Assembly: GCF_026013365.1 (NCBI RefSeq)
Contig: NZ_JAPDOE010000002.1
Location: 496,001-560,000 of the forward strand
Direction of reading: 5' to 3'
DNA: 64,000 bases
Source of the DNA: Paenibacillus sp. LS1
GTDB lineage: Bacteria; Bacillota; Bacilli; Paenibacillales; Paenibacillaceae
Shown: positions 63,000 to 64,000 of the stretch, piece after piece
How positions within the stretch are numbered: the first letter of the stretch is position 1
How the letters are laid out: the number at the start of each line of letters is the position of its first letter
Notes under the pieces: generated by a model
The model's database searches: none
Told to the model about the DNA's origin: nothing
What the model saw: only the letters and a program-made list of their open reading frames with translations
Translations under genes and position numbers: made by a program

Positions 63000-64000
63000 T
63001 TACGATTCCCCACCTTCACGAGCCTGTTTACGCGGAATACGCCGCGCCACACCTGTCTTAACAGCTGCTTCAATGACGCGATTACGCATTGATTTGACCA
63101 CTTTATCATTGAACACACTCGGAATAATGTAATAGCGTGTACGCTCTTCGTCCGTAATGGCCGAGGCAATCGCTTGAGCGGCTGCCAGCTTCATTTCTTC
63201 ATTAATCTCGGTAGCCCGGCAATCCAGAACTGCCCGGAAGATGCCCGGGAAACACAACACATTGTTGATCTGATTCGGATAATCCGATCGTCCTGTCGCC
63301 ATAACAGCCACAATATCCTCCACCAAAGCAGGCATAATCTCAGGTACCGGATTGGCCATCGCAAACACAATTGGATCTTCTGCCATGGTCTGCACATCTT
63401 CACGAGTTAACAGATTGCCGCGTGATAAACCAATAAACACGTCCGCTCCACGAATGACATCACGCAGCGAACCGGTTTCCAATTCCGGGTTGGTGCGAGC
63501 CGCATAATCACTCCAGACTTCATTCTCATAGGTTTGTGTCCGTACAATCGCACCCTCACGATCGACACCAATAAGTCGACTGGCTCCTGCAGACAGCAAA
63601 ATATTACTGCATGCTACACCTGCTGCACCAATACCGCAGACCACGATCTTCACATCCGTAATGGACTTGCCTACCAGTTTGAGCGCATTGATCAGACCGG
63701 CATATAACACAACCGCCGTGCCATGCTGGTCATCATGAAATACCGGAATGTCTAATTCCTCGTTCAGACGACGTTCAATCTCGAAACAACGCGGTGACGA
63801 AATATCCTCCAGATTAATGCCGCCAAAACCAGGTGATATCGCTTTCACAGTACGAATGATTTCCTCGGTATCCTGCGTATCCAAACAGATTGGGAAGGCA
63901 TCCACACCTGCAAACTGTTTGAACAACATGGCCTTACCTTCCATGACCGGCATCGCAGCACGGGGACCAATGTTGCCCAGTCCAAGTACCGCACTGCCAT
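63000..64000 (-). CDS. NAD(P)-dependent malic enzyme, 5' part missing
   Basis: The last 333 residues or so of a malic enzyme, which turns malate to pyruvate and CO2. The frame is still open at the window edge (GSAVLGLGNIGPRAAMPVME), so the N-terminus lies outside. Visible are the metal-site segment GGINLEDISSPRCFEIERRL, FHDDQHGTAVVLYAGLINAL, and the nucleotide-binding motif VCGIGAAGVACSNILLSAGA with ASRLIGVDREG. Asp after the Rossmann strand suggests NAD use, but this is not certain. The C-terminal ARRIPRKQAREG is basic. It is the first gene of a two-gene unit with the HD protein, one base apart. Confidence 0.93.
   Translation of the reverse strand, partial: GSAVLGLGNIGPRAAMPVMEGKAMLFKQFAGVDAFPICLDTQDTEEIIRTVKAISPGFGGINLEDISSPRCFEIERRLNEELDIPVFHDDQHGTAVVLYAGLINALKLVGKSITDVKIVVCGIGAAGVACSNILLSAGASRLIGVDREGAIVRTQTYENEVWSDYAARTNPELETGSLRDVIRGADVFIGLSRGNLLTREDVQTMAEDPIVFAMANPVPEIMPALVEDIVAVMATGRSDYPNQINNVLCFPGIFRAVLDCRATEINEEMKLAAAQAIASAITDEERTRYYIIPSVFNDKVVKSMRNRVIEAAVKTGVARRIPRKQAREGGES

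Noticed and set aside
62999..63169. 57-residue N-terminal extension of the HD protein
   Set aside because: It overlaps the malic enzyme gene in another frame. A start with ribosome binding site at 62998 fits much better.
1..64000. CRISPR arrays, insertion sequences, prophage, tRNA or rRNA
   Set aside because: I found no regularly spaced repeats, transposase or phage structural genes, or recognisable RNA gene sequences on reading both strands.

Overview
The window reads as a chromosomal segment of a Paenibacillus-like Firmicute. The evidence is moderate GC, strong AGGAGG-type ribosome binding sites with several GTG/TTG starts, a YesN/YesM-type two-component pair, many AraC-family regulators next to glycoside hydrolases, candidate cre (CcpA) sites, a HelD helicase and MarR/MFS pairs. 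There is no rRNA, tRNA, phage, insertion sequence or CRISPR array that I can support. The window is densely coded and is cut at both ends, by a sensor kinase at the left and a malic enzyme at the right.

Layout. 1-9.6 kb: YesM/YesN pair, a large secreted GH74 xyloglucanase with X2 and CBM3 modules, then a three-gene operon of two esterases and an SMP-30 lactonase, with an AraC regulator. 9.7-11.7 kb: GH42 beta-galactosidase. 12-18 kb: WYL regulator, AlkZ-related protein, uxaB-uxaA and an AraC regulator. 18-27 kb: a TetM-like ribosomal protection GTPase with a TPR protein, an APH-fold kinase, an SGNH hydrolase, an MMPL exporter with its MarR regulator, and a GNAT. 27-30 kb: BadF-type kinase, methyltransferase, alpha/beta hydrolase. 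30-33 kb: hybrid histidine kinase plus a B12-binding protein carrying the CarH-type Wx9EH motif. 33-35 kb: MarR regulator, an eroded GNAT fragment, rpiA. 35-41 kb: a chemoreceptor followed closely by a single-module NRPS with a reductase terminus. 41-46 kb: TraX-like protein, GNAT, FucU-like protein, MarR and two MFS exporters. 46-54 kb: GH3, APH-fold protein, GH31 alpha-xylosidase and AraC. 54-64 kb: a secreted TIM-barrel-like protein, adenine deaminase, HelD, an FMN split-barrel protein, an aromatic-acid-exporter-like protein, an HD hydrolase and malic enzyme.

How the genes fit together. GH74, GH31, GH42, GH3 and the acetylesterases cover most of the activities needed to take apart acetylated xyloglucan and related hemicellulose. 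They sit in two blocks about 40 kb apart, each with its own AraC-family regulator, and cre-like sites suggest catabolite repression. UxaA/UxaB add part of the galacturonate route.

The observations I rate highest are: (1) a probable B12-dependent light sensor beside a hybrid histidine kinase; (2) a chemoreceptor in apparent operon with an aldehyde-forming NRPS; (3) a short plus-strand transcription unit at about 60.02-60.16 kb, with a near-consensus sigma-A promoter and a strong terminator but no recognisable gene, which looks like a small RNA.
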